From positions 1 to 64,000 of the forward strand of contig CALMZO010000436.1 in assembly GCA_937870825.1 (NCBI GenBank): a stretch of DNA of 64,000 bases, read 5' to 3'. Under the pieces are notes generated by a model, which worked only from the letters and a program-made list of their open reading frames with translations, was not told where the DNA came from and searched no databases. Below, piece by piece: positions 56,277 to 64,000 of the stretch (its first letter is position 1; every line of letters starts with the position of its first letter). The stretch is from an uncultured Chloroflexota bacterium. GTDB lineage: Bacteria; Chloroflexota; Anaerolineae; UBA4142; SHND01. A program made the translations under genes and the position numbers.

Positions 56277-57710
56277 ATGGCTGACGCGCGTACGCTGTTG
56301 AGTGTTGGGCTGGATGTCGGGACGACGACGACGCAGATTGTTTTTTCGCGGATTCATTTGCGAAACATCGCGCCGTCGTCGCAAGTGCCGCGCATCGGCA
56401 TCGGTGACCGCGAGATTCTTTACCAATCGCAAATTTATTTTACGCCGCTCGCAACGCGTGACCGTGTGGATGTGTTGGCGCTCGAACATATTGTTGATAA
56501 AGAATATGCGAAAGCAAACATTACTCCTTCGCAAGTCGAAACCGGGGCAGTGATTGTCACGGGCGAGATTGCGAAAAAAGAAAACGCGGCGGAAATTTTG
56601 CAATCGCTCGGAAAATACGCGGGCGAATTTGTGGTGACGGTTGCGGGTCCGCGTCTGGAAGCGCAGATGGCAGGACGCGGCAGCGGCGCGGCAGCGTATT
56701 CACGCGAACATTATGCGCGCGTGACGAACGTGGACATTGGCGGCGGCACGGCGAACAGCGCGGTGTTTGAATTGGGCAACACGCTCGCGGCGGCGGCGAT
56801 GAACGTGGGCGGGCGCATCATCGAGATTGACCGCAACACCATGCAGATTCGTCACATTGCCGAACCGGCGCGCAAAATTATTCAACATCACAATTTGCCC
56901 ATCGTCGTCGGGCGCAATGCAGAGTTGGGACCGCTGCGCGAATTTTGCAACCTCCTCGCGGAATTGACCGTCGAATTAATTGAAGGGCGCGAGACGCAAC
57001 TCGGACATCAAGTGATGCTCACGCCGCCGATGAGTGTGAGCGGGCGCAATACAAAATTATTTATCAGCGGCGGCGTCGGACATTATTTTTATCATCCCCT
57101 TCAAAATGTGACGCTTGAAAATGTAACACAGCACGATGACATTGGTCCGTTGTTCGGACTTGCGCTGCGCGAAAATAAAACGCTTCAAGCAATGGAATCG
57201 GTGGAACCGCCGGAAACGATTCGCGCGACAGTGATTGGCGCGAGTTCGCAAACGGTTACGTTGAGTGGTTCGACGATTTGGGCAGAGCAGCAAATTTTGC
57301 CAATCAAAAATGTTCCCGTCGTGCGCCCGAATTTGGGAACAACGTCAAACATTCCGAACGCGATTCGTGATGCGATGGCGCGTATGGAAATTGATGCGCG
57401 GAATGAAAACGCCGCGATTGCGTTGGACATTCACGGCGCACTCGATTTCGCGCAGTTGCAAAACTTGGCAAAAGGTTTGTCGGAGTATGCGGCGCGCGAA
57501 TTGCCGCGTGAACGCCCGTTGATTTTGATTCTCGGACGCGATTACGCGCAGAGTTTGGGACAGGCAGTGAAGGCATTGTCGCCGCAGCGCGCGCTGCTCG
57601 CGATTGACCAGGTTGGGTTGGATGAAGGGGATTACATTGATATTGGCTTGCCGATGCTCGATGGACGCGTTGTGCCGTTGAGCGTGAAAACGCTTGTGTT
57701 TTATCGTTGA
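56277..57710 (+). CDS. eutA: Ethanolamine ammonia-lyase reactivating factor EutA
   Basis: LLSVGLDVGTTTTQIVFSRI; VTNVDIGGGTANSAVFELGN. Confidence 0.93.
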   Translation: MADARTLLSVGLDVGTTTTQIVFSRIHLRNIAPSSQVPRIGIGDREILYQSQIYFTPLATRDRVDVLALEHIVDKEYAKANITPSQVETGAVIVTGEIAKKENAAEILQSLGKYAGEFVVTVAGPRLEAQMAGRGSGAAAYSREHYARVTNVDIGGGTANSAVFELGNTLAAAAMNVGGRIIEIDRNTMQIRHIAEPARKIIQHHNLPIVVGRNAELGPLREFCNLLAELTVELIEGRETQLGHQVMLTPPMSVSGRNTKLFISGGVGHYFYHPLQNVTLENVTQHDDIGPLFGLALRENKTLQAMESVEPPETIRATVIGASSQTVTLSGSTIWAEQQILPIKNVPVVRPNLGTTSNIPNAIRDAMARMEIDARNENAAIALDIHGALDFAQLQNLAKGLSEYAARELPRERPLILILGRDYAQSLGQAVKALSPQRALLAIDQVGLDEGDYIDIGLPMLDGRVVPLSVKTLVFYR

Positions 57711-57740
57711 ATGACTTGAGGTCTGGCAAAGGAGAAAAAA

Positions 57741-58121
57741 ATGACGCTCCGCAATCTCGTGTACGTTACCGGTGTTGCCGCGCTTGTGTTTGTGCTTGGC
57801 GATTTATTTCTAGCCGTGCCGCTCGGCGCAATGTTGAATCCTACGGGGACACTTTCTGACTTTGCGCTTGCGAATATCCATGTGCGCGGCGCAGTTGGAA
57901 TGTTGTACGTTTTCCTCGCGTATTTTTCGCGCCACGCCGATGAAAAGACACTCAAGCAAGTTGTGGGGCCGACGATGATGCTCGGTTTTGTCGCGCAATC
58001 TGTTGGCATCCTTTACGAATTGGTCGTGTCGCGCCAATATGGTGCAAGCGGTTGGATTTTTATTGTTCTCGGGATTCTGTTCATTTCCGCGTACGCGTAC
58101 TTTTTATACATCAAAAAGTAA
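57741..58121 (+). CDS. Small integral membrane protein, hypothetical
   Basis: Four hydrophobic segments; between EutA and Ntn-hydrolase. Confidence 0.7.
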   Translation: MTLRNLVYVTGVAALVFVLGDLFLAVPLGAMLNPTGTLSDFALANIHVRGAVGMLYVFLAYFSRHADEKTLKQVVGPTMMLGFVAQSVGILYELVVSRQYGASGWIFIVLGILFISAYAYFLYIKK

Positions 58122-59075
58122 ATGCTACTCGTCGCTTCAACGAACGCGGAACTTGGTTTCGCGGCGGGAATGGAAATTTTGCACGCAGGTGGCAGCGCGC
58201 TCGACGCGGTGGAGGCGGTGATTCGTCCTGTCGAATCGAATCCCGATGACCACAGTGTCGGCTATAGCGGTTTGCCAAACATTCTCGGGCAGGTGGAATT
58301 GGACGCGAGTATTATGGACGGCAAAACGCTTGCGGCGGGCGCGGTGTGCGCGGTCAAACATTACGAGCATCCGATTTCCATTGCGCGCCAGGTGATGGAA
58401 CGTTTGCCGCATGTCATGTTGGCGGGCGCGGGCGCGGAACGTTTTGCGCGCGAGTTGGGAATGAAAAAGAAAAATTTGTTGAGCGATACTGCGCGCGCGA
58501 TTTACGAAAGCAACGTGAGCGATTCTCCGCGTTACAACACAATGCGCGAATTGGTTTCACGCGCGACGCATGACCCCGAAATCGCCGCGAGTGTAGATGA
58601 TTACGGTGATGAAAAGAGATTCGGCACGACGAATGTGATTGCGATAGACCGCGCGGGGAATTTTGCGAGCGGCGTGAGCACAAGCGGCTGGGCGTGGAAA
58701 TATCCGGGAAGAGTCGGAGACTCGCCCATCATCGGCGCGGGAAACTATTGCGACAATCGCTACGGCGCGTGCGCGTGCACCGGTTATGGCGAAATGGCAA
58801 TGCGCGCAAACACGGCGCATTCGGTCGTGTTGTACATGAAATGCGGAATGCGTTTGTCGCGCGCGGCGGGTGAAGCGATGCGCGATTTACGCGCGCTCAC
58901 CGTTCCATTTCCGCCGGGAATGAATTTGATTGCGGTGGATGCGCGGGGCAAACATGTTGGGTTCACAACCGAAACAGACCGGGTGGTGGAATATGTGTAT
59001 CAAACGGAAACGATGAAAACGCCGCGCAAGAAAAAACGCGCGGTTGTGCCACTGTCGCCGCAAAAAGGGAAATGA
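58122..59075 (+). CDS. Isoaspartyl peptidase/glycosylasparaginase-like Ntn hydrolase
   Basis: LHAGGSALDAVEAVIRPVESNPDDHSVGYSGLPN; KRFGTTNVIAIDRAGNFASGVSTSGWAWKYPGRVGDSPIIGAGNY. Confidence 0.92.
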   Translation: MLLVASTNAELGFAAGMEILHAGGSALDAVEAVIRPVESNPDDHSVGYSGLPNILGQVELDASIMDGKTLAAGAVCAVKHYEHPISIARQVMERLPHVMLAGAGAERFARELGMKKKNLLSDTARAIYESNVSDSPRYNTMRELVSRATHDPEIAASVDDYGDEKRFGTTNVIAIDRAGNFASGVSTSGWAWKYPGRVGDSPIIGAGNYCDNRYGACACTGYGEMAMRANTAHSVVLYMKCGMRLSRAAGEAMRDLRALTVPFPPGMNLIAVDARGKHVGFTTETDRVVEYVYQTETMKTPRKKKRAVVPLSPQKGK

Positions 59076-59650
59076 GGGAAATGACGGAACTTGACCAAGA
59101 ACTCGTCGCGCAATTTGTGGGCAACGCACACGGCAATCTCGACGCAGTGAAAGAAATGCTGCGTGAACATCCCGAACTGCTCAACGCGGTGGGGCAAGAG
59201 GCGAACGAAACGGCGATTCAAGCCTCGACGCAAACAGGACAGCGCGACATTGCCGAATTTTTGATTTCACATGGCGCGCCTGTTGACATTTGTACTGCCG
59301 CGATGTTGGGCGATGAAACACGCGTCGCGGAATTTTTGAAACAGGACGCATCGCTCGCGCACGCGAAAGGTTCCCACGAGTACCCGGTCTTGTACCACGC
59401 GGCATTGAGCGGCAACACGCGCATCGCGGATTTGTTGAAACAATACGGTGGAACGGACGGCAAAGAATTTGCGCTGCACGCGGCAGTGTTATCCGGCAAT
59501 CCCGAAATGGTGACGTGGCTTTTGGCGAACGGCGTCAGCGATGTGAATTATCCAAATTATGAAAACAAAACGCCGCTCACCATCGCGCTCGAACGCGGGT
59601 ATTTTGATATTGCGGACATGTTGCAGAGTGAGGGAGGACTTGAATTGTGA
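59072..59650 (+). CDS. Ankyrin-repeat protein
   Basis: ETAIQASTQTGQRDIAEFLISHGAPVDICTAAMLGD...NKTPLTIALERGYFDIADMLQSEGG. Confidence 0.92.
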   Translation: MREMTELDQELVAQFVGNAHGNLDAVKEMLREHPELLNAVGQEANETAIQASTQTGQRDIAEFLISHGAPVDICTAAMLGDETRVAEFLKQDASLAHAKGSHEYPVLYHAALSGNTRIADLLKQYGGTDGKEFALHAAVLSGNPEMVTWLLANGVSDVNYPNYENKTPLTIALERGYFDIADMLQSEGGLEL

Positions 59651-59928
59651 GTGAGCCACGCATGCGAATCTCACCGCACGCATTGCAACAAATTCGTTTG
59701 CGTAAACTGACAGTTGAGCAAGTTATTCGCGTTGTAACAACTCCAGAGCAATTGACAGTTGCTGCGCACGGAAGATATTTTGCGGAAAGCAGAATTCAGA
59801 AGGATGGAAAACGATATTTGTTGCGAGTCTTGGTTGAACGCGTTGAGCAAGATGAATTTGTTATTCTGCTTGTATTGACAGTCTATCCAACATCCAAGTT
59901 AACCAAGTATTGGCGGGGAGGTGAGTAA
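59647..59928 (+). CDS. DUF4258-like protein (toxin-like)
   Basis: RISPHALQQIRLRKLTVEQVIRVVTTPEQ...GRYFAESRIQKDGKRYLLRVLVE...TVYPTSKLTKYW; GTGA overlap with ankyrin stop. Confidence 0.8.
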   Translation: MSEPRMRISPHALQQIRLRKLTVEQVIRVVTTPEQLTVAAHGRYFAESRIQKDGKRYLLRVLVERVEQDEFVILLVLTVYPTSKLTKYWRGGE

Positions 59929-60140
59929 TGAGAATCACTTATGACGAATCGGTTGACATTCTTTACATACGCTTACGTGAAAGCGATTATGAGGAAAGCG
60001 ATGAAGTATCTGAGGGTGTCATCGTGGATTACGATAAAGCGGGAAAGCCAATGGCGATTGAAATCTTGGAGGCGTCCAAGATGTTGAGTCAAGTTGACCG
60101 CGTGACTTTTGAGTACGCACGAAACCCACAACCTGCATGA
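59928..60140 (+). CDS. DUF2283-family protein
   Basis: RITYDESVDILYIRLRESDYEESDEVSEGVIVDYDKAGKPMAIEILEAS. Confidence 0.92.
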   Translation: MRITYDESVDILYIRLRESDYEESDEVSEGVIVDYDKAGKPMAIEILEASKMLSQVDRVTFEYARNPQPA

Positions 60141-60153
60141 CAGAATAAAAAAG

Positions 60154-60221
60154 TCGCGCTCGAACGCGGGTTTTTTGATATTGCGGACATGTTGCAGAGT
60201 GAGGGGGGAGTGGAAAATTAG
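60154..60221 (+). repeat. Duplicated 3' end of ankyrin gene (copy 2)
   Basis: cgcgctcgaacgcgggttttttgatattgcggacatgttgcagagtgaggggggagtggaaaattag; one mismatch to 59584-59634 over ~50 nt; ends FDIADMLQSEGGVEN*. Confidence 0.93.
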
Positions 60222-60239
60222 TGGAACAAAAAAGCCGCG

Positions 60240-60596
60240 CTAGGCGGCTTGAGGTTCGAGGGATTCCGGTGCGGATACAAGGTCATCGCGATGACGCTGC
60301 GCGTACTGTTCCAATTTCTTTTCGAGAAAGAAACGCACGTCAGGGTGGTTGAGGTCCATGGAGGCAAAGGCGCGCGCGAGGTCTTGGAAAAGATTCGCCG
60401 AATAGAGAATCGTCGCACCGACAATTTCTTTTGTTTCCGGATTGATGCGAAAATCTACCCGATAGGGCTCTGACGTTTCGTCATTGACGTGAACAACGGA
60501 TGCGGCTTGTAGTGTTGCGCCGTTCAGTTGCAAGTCGAGTTCCGAAATATCGGGGTCCGGAAATACATGAAATTGTGTAATTTTTATTTCTTCCAT
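60240..60596 (-). CDS. Small partner protein of TA-like pair (copy 2)
   Basis: FASMDLNHPDVRFFLEKKLEQYAQ; paralogue of 52593-52904. Confidence 0.7.
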   Translation of the reverse strand: MEEIKITQFHVFPDPDISELDLQLNGATLQAASVVHVNDETSEPYRVDFRINPETKEIVGATILYSANLFQDLARAFASMDLNHPDVRFFLEKKLEQYAQRHRDDLVSAPESLEPQAA

Positions 60597-60952
60597 TCTG
60601 CTACCAACCTCTTGCGAATCTCATTGGGAAAGATGACCGACTGGACGTAACCTTGCCGTTCGCCATTTTCGACAACAACTTTGACGCACGTCTCGACAAA
60701 GTTATCTGCAAATTTTTCGGAAAGCAGCCCTCGCTTGTAATAAAAATACACCCTTACACTCGCCTTTTTGGTTGCTGTGGAAACAGGGTCAAAATAGATT
60801 TCATCAGGGTCTTGTACACAAATCTTGACATCTTGAACATGACCCGACAGTTCGGAATGACGTGTAACATGCTCATTCCAAACATCACTCGTGCAAGTGA
60901 CATTCAACCCACGCGGGTCCGTGACTGTCCAGAGAATCGTGCGTTCTGCCAT
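60584..60952 (-). CDS. BECR/PBECR-like putative nuclease of TA-like pair (copy 2)
   Basis: ILWTVTDPRGLNVTCTSDVWNEHVTRHSEL...VQDPDEIYFDPVSTATKKASVRVYFYYKRG; paralogue of 52889-53284. Confidence 0.65.
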   Translation of the reverse strand: MAERTILWTVTDPRGLNVTCTSDVWNEHVTRHSELSGHVQDVKICVQDPDEIYFDPVSTATKKASVRVYFYYKRGLLSEKFADNFVETCVKVVVENGERQGYVQSVIFPNEIRKRLVAEWKK

Positions 60953-60999
60953 GTGCGACGAGAGGAATTATAGCATGGATGAATTGAGGGCGCAGATGG

Positions 61000-61081
61000 A
61001 AAACGCCGCTCACTTTTGAGTTGGAAAGATGATTTTCGATATTGCGGGTATGCTGCAGAGTGAGGGGGGAGTGAAGTTATG
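61000..61081 (+). repeat. Diverged ankyrin 3' end (copy 3), stop overlapping a second cupin start
   Basis: aaaacgccgctcac...ttttcgatattgcgggtatgctgcagagtgaggggggagtgaagttATGA; reads FDIAGMLQSEGGVKL*. Confidence 0.88.
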
Positions 61082-61143
61082 AAATCCATCAAAATTGACA
61101 AAACCCAACCTGAACCCGACGCGCTGCACACGCCGGACAAAGG
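61079..61143 (+). pseudogene. Duplicated 5' end of the cupin gene
   Basis: atgaaatccatcaaaattgacaaaacccaacctgaacccgacgcgctgcacacg nearly identical to 61915-61979. Confidence 0.93.
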
Positions 61144-61207
61144 AGTGGCACGGATTTTGATGGCGATTTGATGCTTAAATAACTTGTCAAAGTAATCGAA
61201 CTGGACT

Positions 61208-61609
61208 ATGACACTCCGCGCTGACACTCAAAACTGGATTGCGATGTCGGATTATGACATCGGCACCGCCGAACACATGTTAAACACAGGGCGTTATCTC
61301 TATGTGATTTTCATGTGTCATTTGGCGTTGGAGAAAATGCTCAAAGCGCACGTGACCGAAGTGACGAAAGAAATTCCGAGAAAGACGCATGACCTACTTT
61401 ATTTGGTGGAGAAGGTGAAACTCGAGTTGCCAAAAGAGTATTTGGATTTTGTGGGCAAAATCAACACAACAAGTGTCCCCACACGGTATCCTGAAGATTT
61501 ACAGAAAATGCTAAAAGAGTTTCCAAAGAATGTGGCAGAGGATTATTTACGAAAAACGAAGGAGGTGATTGCATGGCTGAAATCACATCCGAACTTGCAC
61601 ACATCATAA
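61208..61609 (+). CDS. HEPN-domain protein
   Basis: DYDIGTAEHMLNTGRYLYVIFMCHLALEKMLKAHVTE...IPRKTHDLLYLVEKV. Confidence 0.88.
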   Translation: MTLRADTQNWIAMSDYDIGTAEHMLNTGRYLYVIFMCHLALEKMLKAHVTEVTKEIPRKTHDLLYLVEKVKLELPKEYLDFVGKINTTSVPTRYPEDLQKMLKEFPKNVAEDYLRKTKEVIAWLKSHPNLHTS

Positions 61610-62346
61610 CCAAATATCAAGACGAATTGGAATCAATGGGCATTCATGTCGAAGGGTTTCGGCTCTTTGGTTCACAAGCTGCTGGTACAGCACATGAAGG
61701 CAGCGATATTGATTTATTTGTGATATCGCGCGACTGGGTGAATTATGGATTGCGTGAGCGCTTTGAAGTTTTGGGCATTGCGGCAGCACGCATCCTCAAG
61801 CCAATTCAAGCGCGCGGCGTGACACCGGACGAAATCGAAAATCGCGAACTGTCACCCTTTTGGCAGCAAGTTTTCGAGCAGCAGACGATTGAAATTCACG
61901 GAGACAAACAGATTATGAAACCCATCAAAATTAACAAAACCCAACCTGAACCCGACGCGCTGCACACTCCCTACAAAGGTTCCGCCAAGGAATTTTCGGG
62001 CGAGGTGACGCTGAAACGTCTTGTGTGGGCGGGCGATAGCACGGATGTGGAACTGCTCGCCGTGTGGTTCAGCGCGGGCGCGCGTACCATGCCGCACATT
62101 CACGATGTTGACCAGGCGCTGCATGTGCTTGAAGGAACGTGTGTGTACGGAGACGAGAACGGCGTTACACTTGTACACGCGGGCGAAATTATCACCGTTC
62201 CAAAAGATGTGTGGCATTGGCACGGCGCGCCGCCGCACGAAGCGATGATGCACATTTCCATTCGCAAAATGGGAAACACTACGAATTGGGAGGTGGAGGA
62301 AAAGAATTGGACGAGTGAGTACGAGAAATTGCAAGAACGCGCATGA
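61573..62346 (+). CDS. MNT-type nucleotidyltransferase fused in frame to a cupin-domain protein (cupin can also start at 61915)
   Basis: RLFGSQAAGTAHEGSDIDLFVIS then MKPIKINKTQPEPDALHTPYKG...HIHDVDQALHVLEGTCVYGDENG; no stop between. Confidence 0.85.
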   Translation: MAEITSELAHIITKYQDELESMGIHVEGFRLFGSQAAGTAHEGSDIDLFVISRDWVNYGLRERFEVLGIAAARILKPIQARGVTPDEIENRELSPFWQQVFEQQTIEIHGDKQIMKPIKINKTQPEPDALHTPYKGSAKEFSGEVTLKRLVWAGDSTDVELLAVWFSAGARTMPHIHDVDQALHVLEGTCVYGDENGVTLVHAGEIITVPKDVWHWHGAPPHEAMMHISIRKMGNTTNWEVEEKNWTSEYEKLQERA

Positions 62347-63257
62347 ACGGCATCTACTTGCTTGCGAATGATGCGGTGTTGGATTGGGTCATCACAATTG
62401 TCGAAAGCATCCGCGCGCACCACTGCGCGTTGCCGCTTTGCATTATTGCTTTCGACGAACGCACGCAGCGTCTCGAAACACTCGCGACGAAATATCAATT
62501 CGAAATTTGGAATGACCAAGACGTTTCAAAACTCGATGCGGTTGGCTCACAATTTTATCCCGTTCGCCCGATTGACGCGCACATGTTTCGGCGGTTAGCA
62601 TCGTTTTGGGGACCGTTCGAGCATTTTATTTTTGCAGATGTGGATATTGTCGCGCTCATGAATTGGGACGAGCTGCTGAACGCGTACATGACGAGTGGCT
62701 CGCGCTTTTGGTATTTTGGACGTTCCGAGACGGATGTGTATTGCGCTGGGGAATTCTTGGATGAGTTTCGACGTCAAGGGCGCGCGATTCAATTCAACGG
62801 CGGCTTTTTTGTTTCCTCACGCCACGTCATCACATTTCAACGGATGCTCGAACTTGTCCCGCGCGCGCTCGCGCTTCGTTCGCACTTGAAATCTAGCGGC
62901 GAACAACCATTCTTTAATTTCTATCTGGATTCCGAACAAATTCCGGTGGAATCTGCCTCGGCATACCTTCCCGATTTGTACGATTGGAATTGGGCGCCGT
63001 CGTCTTTTTTGGGACGCACCGACTTTTACGAAATCGCCGAACGGGAGGGCAATTTTTTGGGGAAACGTTTTCCAATGATTCACTGGGCGGGCCATGACCC
63101 TAGTTCACATATGCCCCAGCGCGAATTTTTTTTAAAATACCGTTTGCGAAATGCTCCGCTCCGTGACCGTTTGTATTTTATGTGGGTATGGCGCGTTCGC
63201 CCGATTTTTGGTAACATGCTGCGCGCGCTCAAAACCCTGCGCGTGCAACCGCAATAG
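62343..63257 (+). CDS. Glycosyltransferase-like protein
   Basis: FIFADVDIVALMNWDELL; IQFNGGFFVSSRHVITFQRM; MIHWAGHDP. Confidence 0.72.
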   Translation: MNGIYLLANDAVLDWVITIVESIRAHHCALPLCIIAFDERTQRLETLATKYQFEIWNDQDVSKLDAVGSQFYPVRPIDAHMFRRLASFWGPFEHFIFADVDIVALMNWDELLNAYMTSGSRFWYFGRSETDVYCAGEFLDEFRRQGRAIQFNGGFFVSSRHVITFQRMLELVPRALALRSHLKSSGEQPFFNFYLDSEQIPVESASAYLPDLYDWNWAPSSFLGRTDFYEIAEREGNFLGKRFPMIHWAGHDPSSHMPQREFFLKYRLRNAPLRDRLYFMWVWRVRPIFGNMLRALKTLRVQPQ

Positions 63258-63267
63258 GAACCTCATC

Positions 63268-64000
63268 ATGCTTTTACGCTGCAAACTTTTCGGCAAGACA
63301 TACGAATTTCGCGACCTGCGCGATCTCATGGGCAAGGCGAACGAGGACAAATCGGGCGACCATCTCGCGGGCGTCGCCGCAGCATCGGCAATTGAACGCG
63401 CCGTGGCAAAATATGTGTTGAGTGAAGTGCCCCTCTCTGCCCTCTATGACAATCCCGTTGCGCCGTACGAGCAAGATGAAGTCACGCGCGTCATTATGGA
63501 CGCGGTAGACCAAAACGCGTACGCACAAATCAAATCATGGACAGTTGGACAATTGCGCGAATGGCTTCTCGACAACAAGACGACGAACGACGACATCAAG
63601 AAAATTCAAAACGGACTCACGAGCGAAATGATTGCCGCCGTCGCAAAACTGATGTCGAACATGGACCTCGTTCTCGCCGCGTCGAAAATTCGCGTCGTCA
63701 CTCATGCCGCGAACACCATGGGCGAAATGGGACGGCTCGCCTCGCGCAATCAGCCGAATCATCCCACCGATGACCCCGACGGCATTCGCGCGGAAATTTA
63801 CGAAGGTCTTTCGTACGGTTCCGGTGATTCCGTCATCGGCATCAATCCGGTTGATGATTCGTTAGCGAGTGTTCAACGTTTGTTGGACATGAGTTACAAG
63901 GTCATCACCGATTGGAAAATCCCGACCCAAAATTGTGTATTGTCGCACGTCACAACGCAGATGGAGGCGATGAAGCGTGGTTCGCCCGTCGGTCTTGTCT
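63268..64000 (+). CDS. eutB: Ethanolamine ammonia-lyase large subunit (partial, runs off window)
   Basis: MLLRCKLFGKTYEFRDLRDLMGKANEDKSGDHLAGVAAAS...YGSGDSVIGINPVDDSLASVQRLLDM...IPTQNCVLSHVTTQMEAMKRGSPVGLV. Confidence 0.95.
   Translation, partial: MLLRCKLFGKTYEFRDLRDLMGKANEDKSGDHLAGVAAASAIERAVAKYVLSEVPLSALYDNPVAPYEQDEVTRVIMDAVDQNAYAQIKSWTVGQLREWLLDNKTTNDDIKKIQNGLTSEMIAAVAKLMSNMDLVLAASKIRVVTHAANTMGEMGRLASRNQPNHPTDDPDGIRAEIYEGLSYGSGDSVIGINPVDDSLASVQRLLDMSYKVITDWKIPTQNCVLSHVTTQMEAMKRGSPVGLV

Noticed and set aside
1-64000. tRNA and rRNA genes
   Set aside because: No cloverleaf or rRNA-like stretch recognised by eye; a tRNAscan/Infernal run would be needed to exclude them.

Overview
The window reads as high-GC bacterial chromosome, probably Chloroflexota-like by style; taxonomy is inference only. 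From left to right it contains: (1) an IS630-type transposase start, then a minus-strand VWA / DUF5682-like / MoxR AAA+ / DUF5691-like / SWIM cluster that looks damaged (VWA C-terminus lost next to the IS; an in-frame amber stop splits the SWIM gene); (2) a small-protein + HNH cassette; (3) housekeeping and secreted genes (LysM L,D-transpeptidase, family-4 UDG, RNase J, ECF sigma/anti-sigma, V8-like protease, metallophosphoesterase, APC permease); (4) a scattered methylamine / one-carbon and phospholipid head-group catabolic region (Fe-ADH, MttB-like, dimethylglycine/sarcosine dehydrogenase-like, GcvT-like, sarcosine oxidase-like, corrinoid protein, methyl-THF methyltransferase-like, RACo-like ASKHA protein, ABC importer, phosphodiesterase, HAD phosphatase); (5) ethanolamine genes (an EutN/CcmL microcompartment vertex protein, EutA, and EutB running off the right end); (6) a cluster of toxin-antitoxin-like modules embedded in an ankyrin-cupin locus. 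Two patterns look most likely to be undescribed. First, many intergenic gaps are filled stop-to-start by degenerate word arrays: short 6-10 nt words repeated imperfectly, followed by the same words in inverted orientation, with a different word at each locus. Five of these gaps are 78-80 nt long, and several abut or include the next start codon with no obvious Shine-Dalgarno. Related arrays and palindromes also occur in frame inside ORFs. Second, TA-like modules sit between partial copies of the ankyrin 3' end and the cupin 5' end, which suggests repeated insertion with regeneration of the host genes, and leaves an MNT nucleotidyltransferase fused in frame to a cupin. All calls come from reading the sequence and supplied ORFs; no searches were run.
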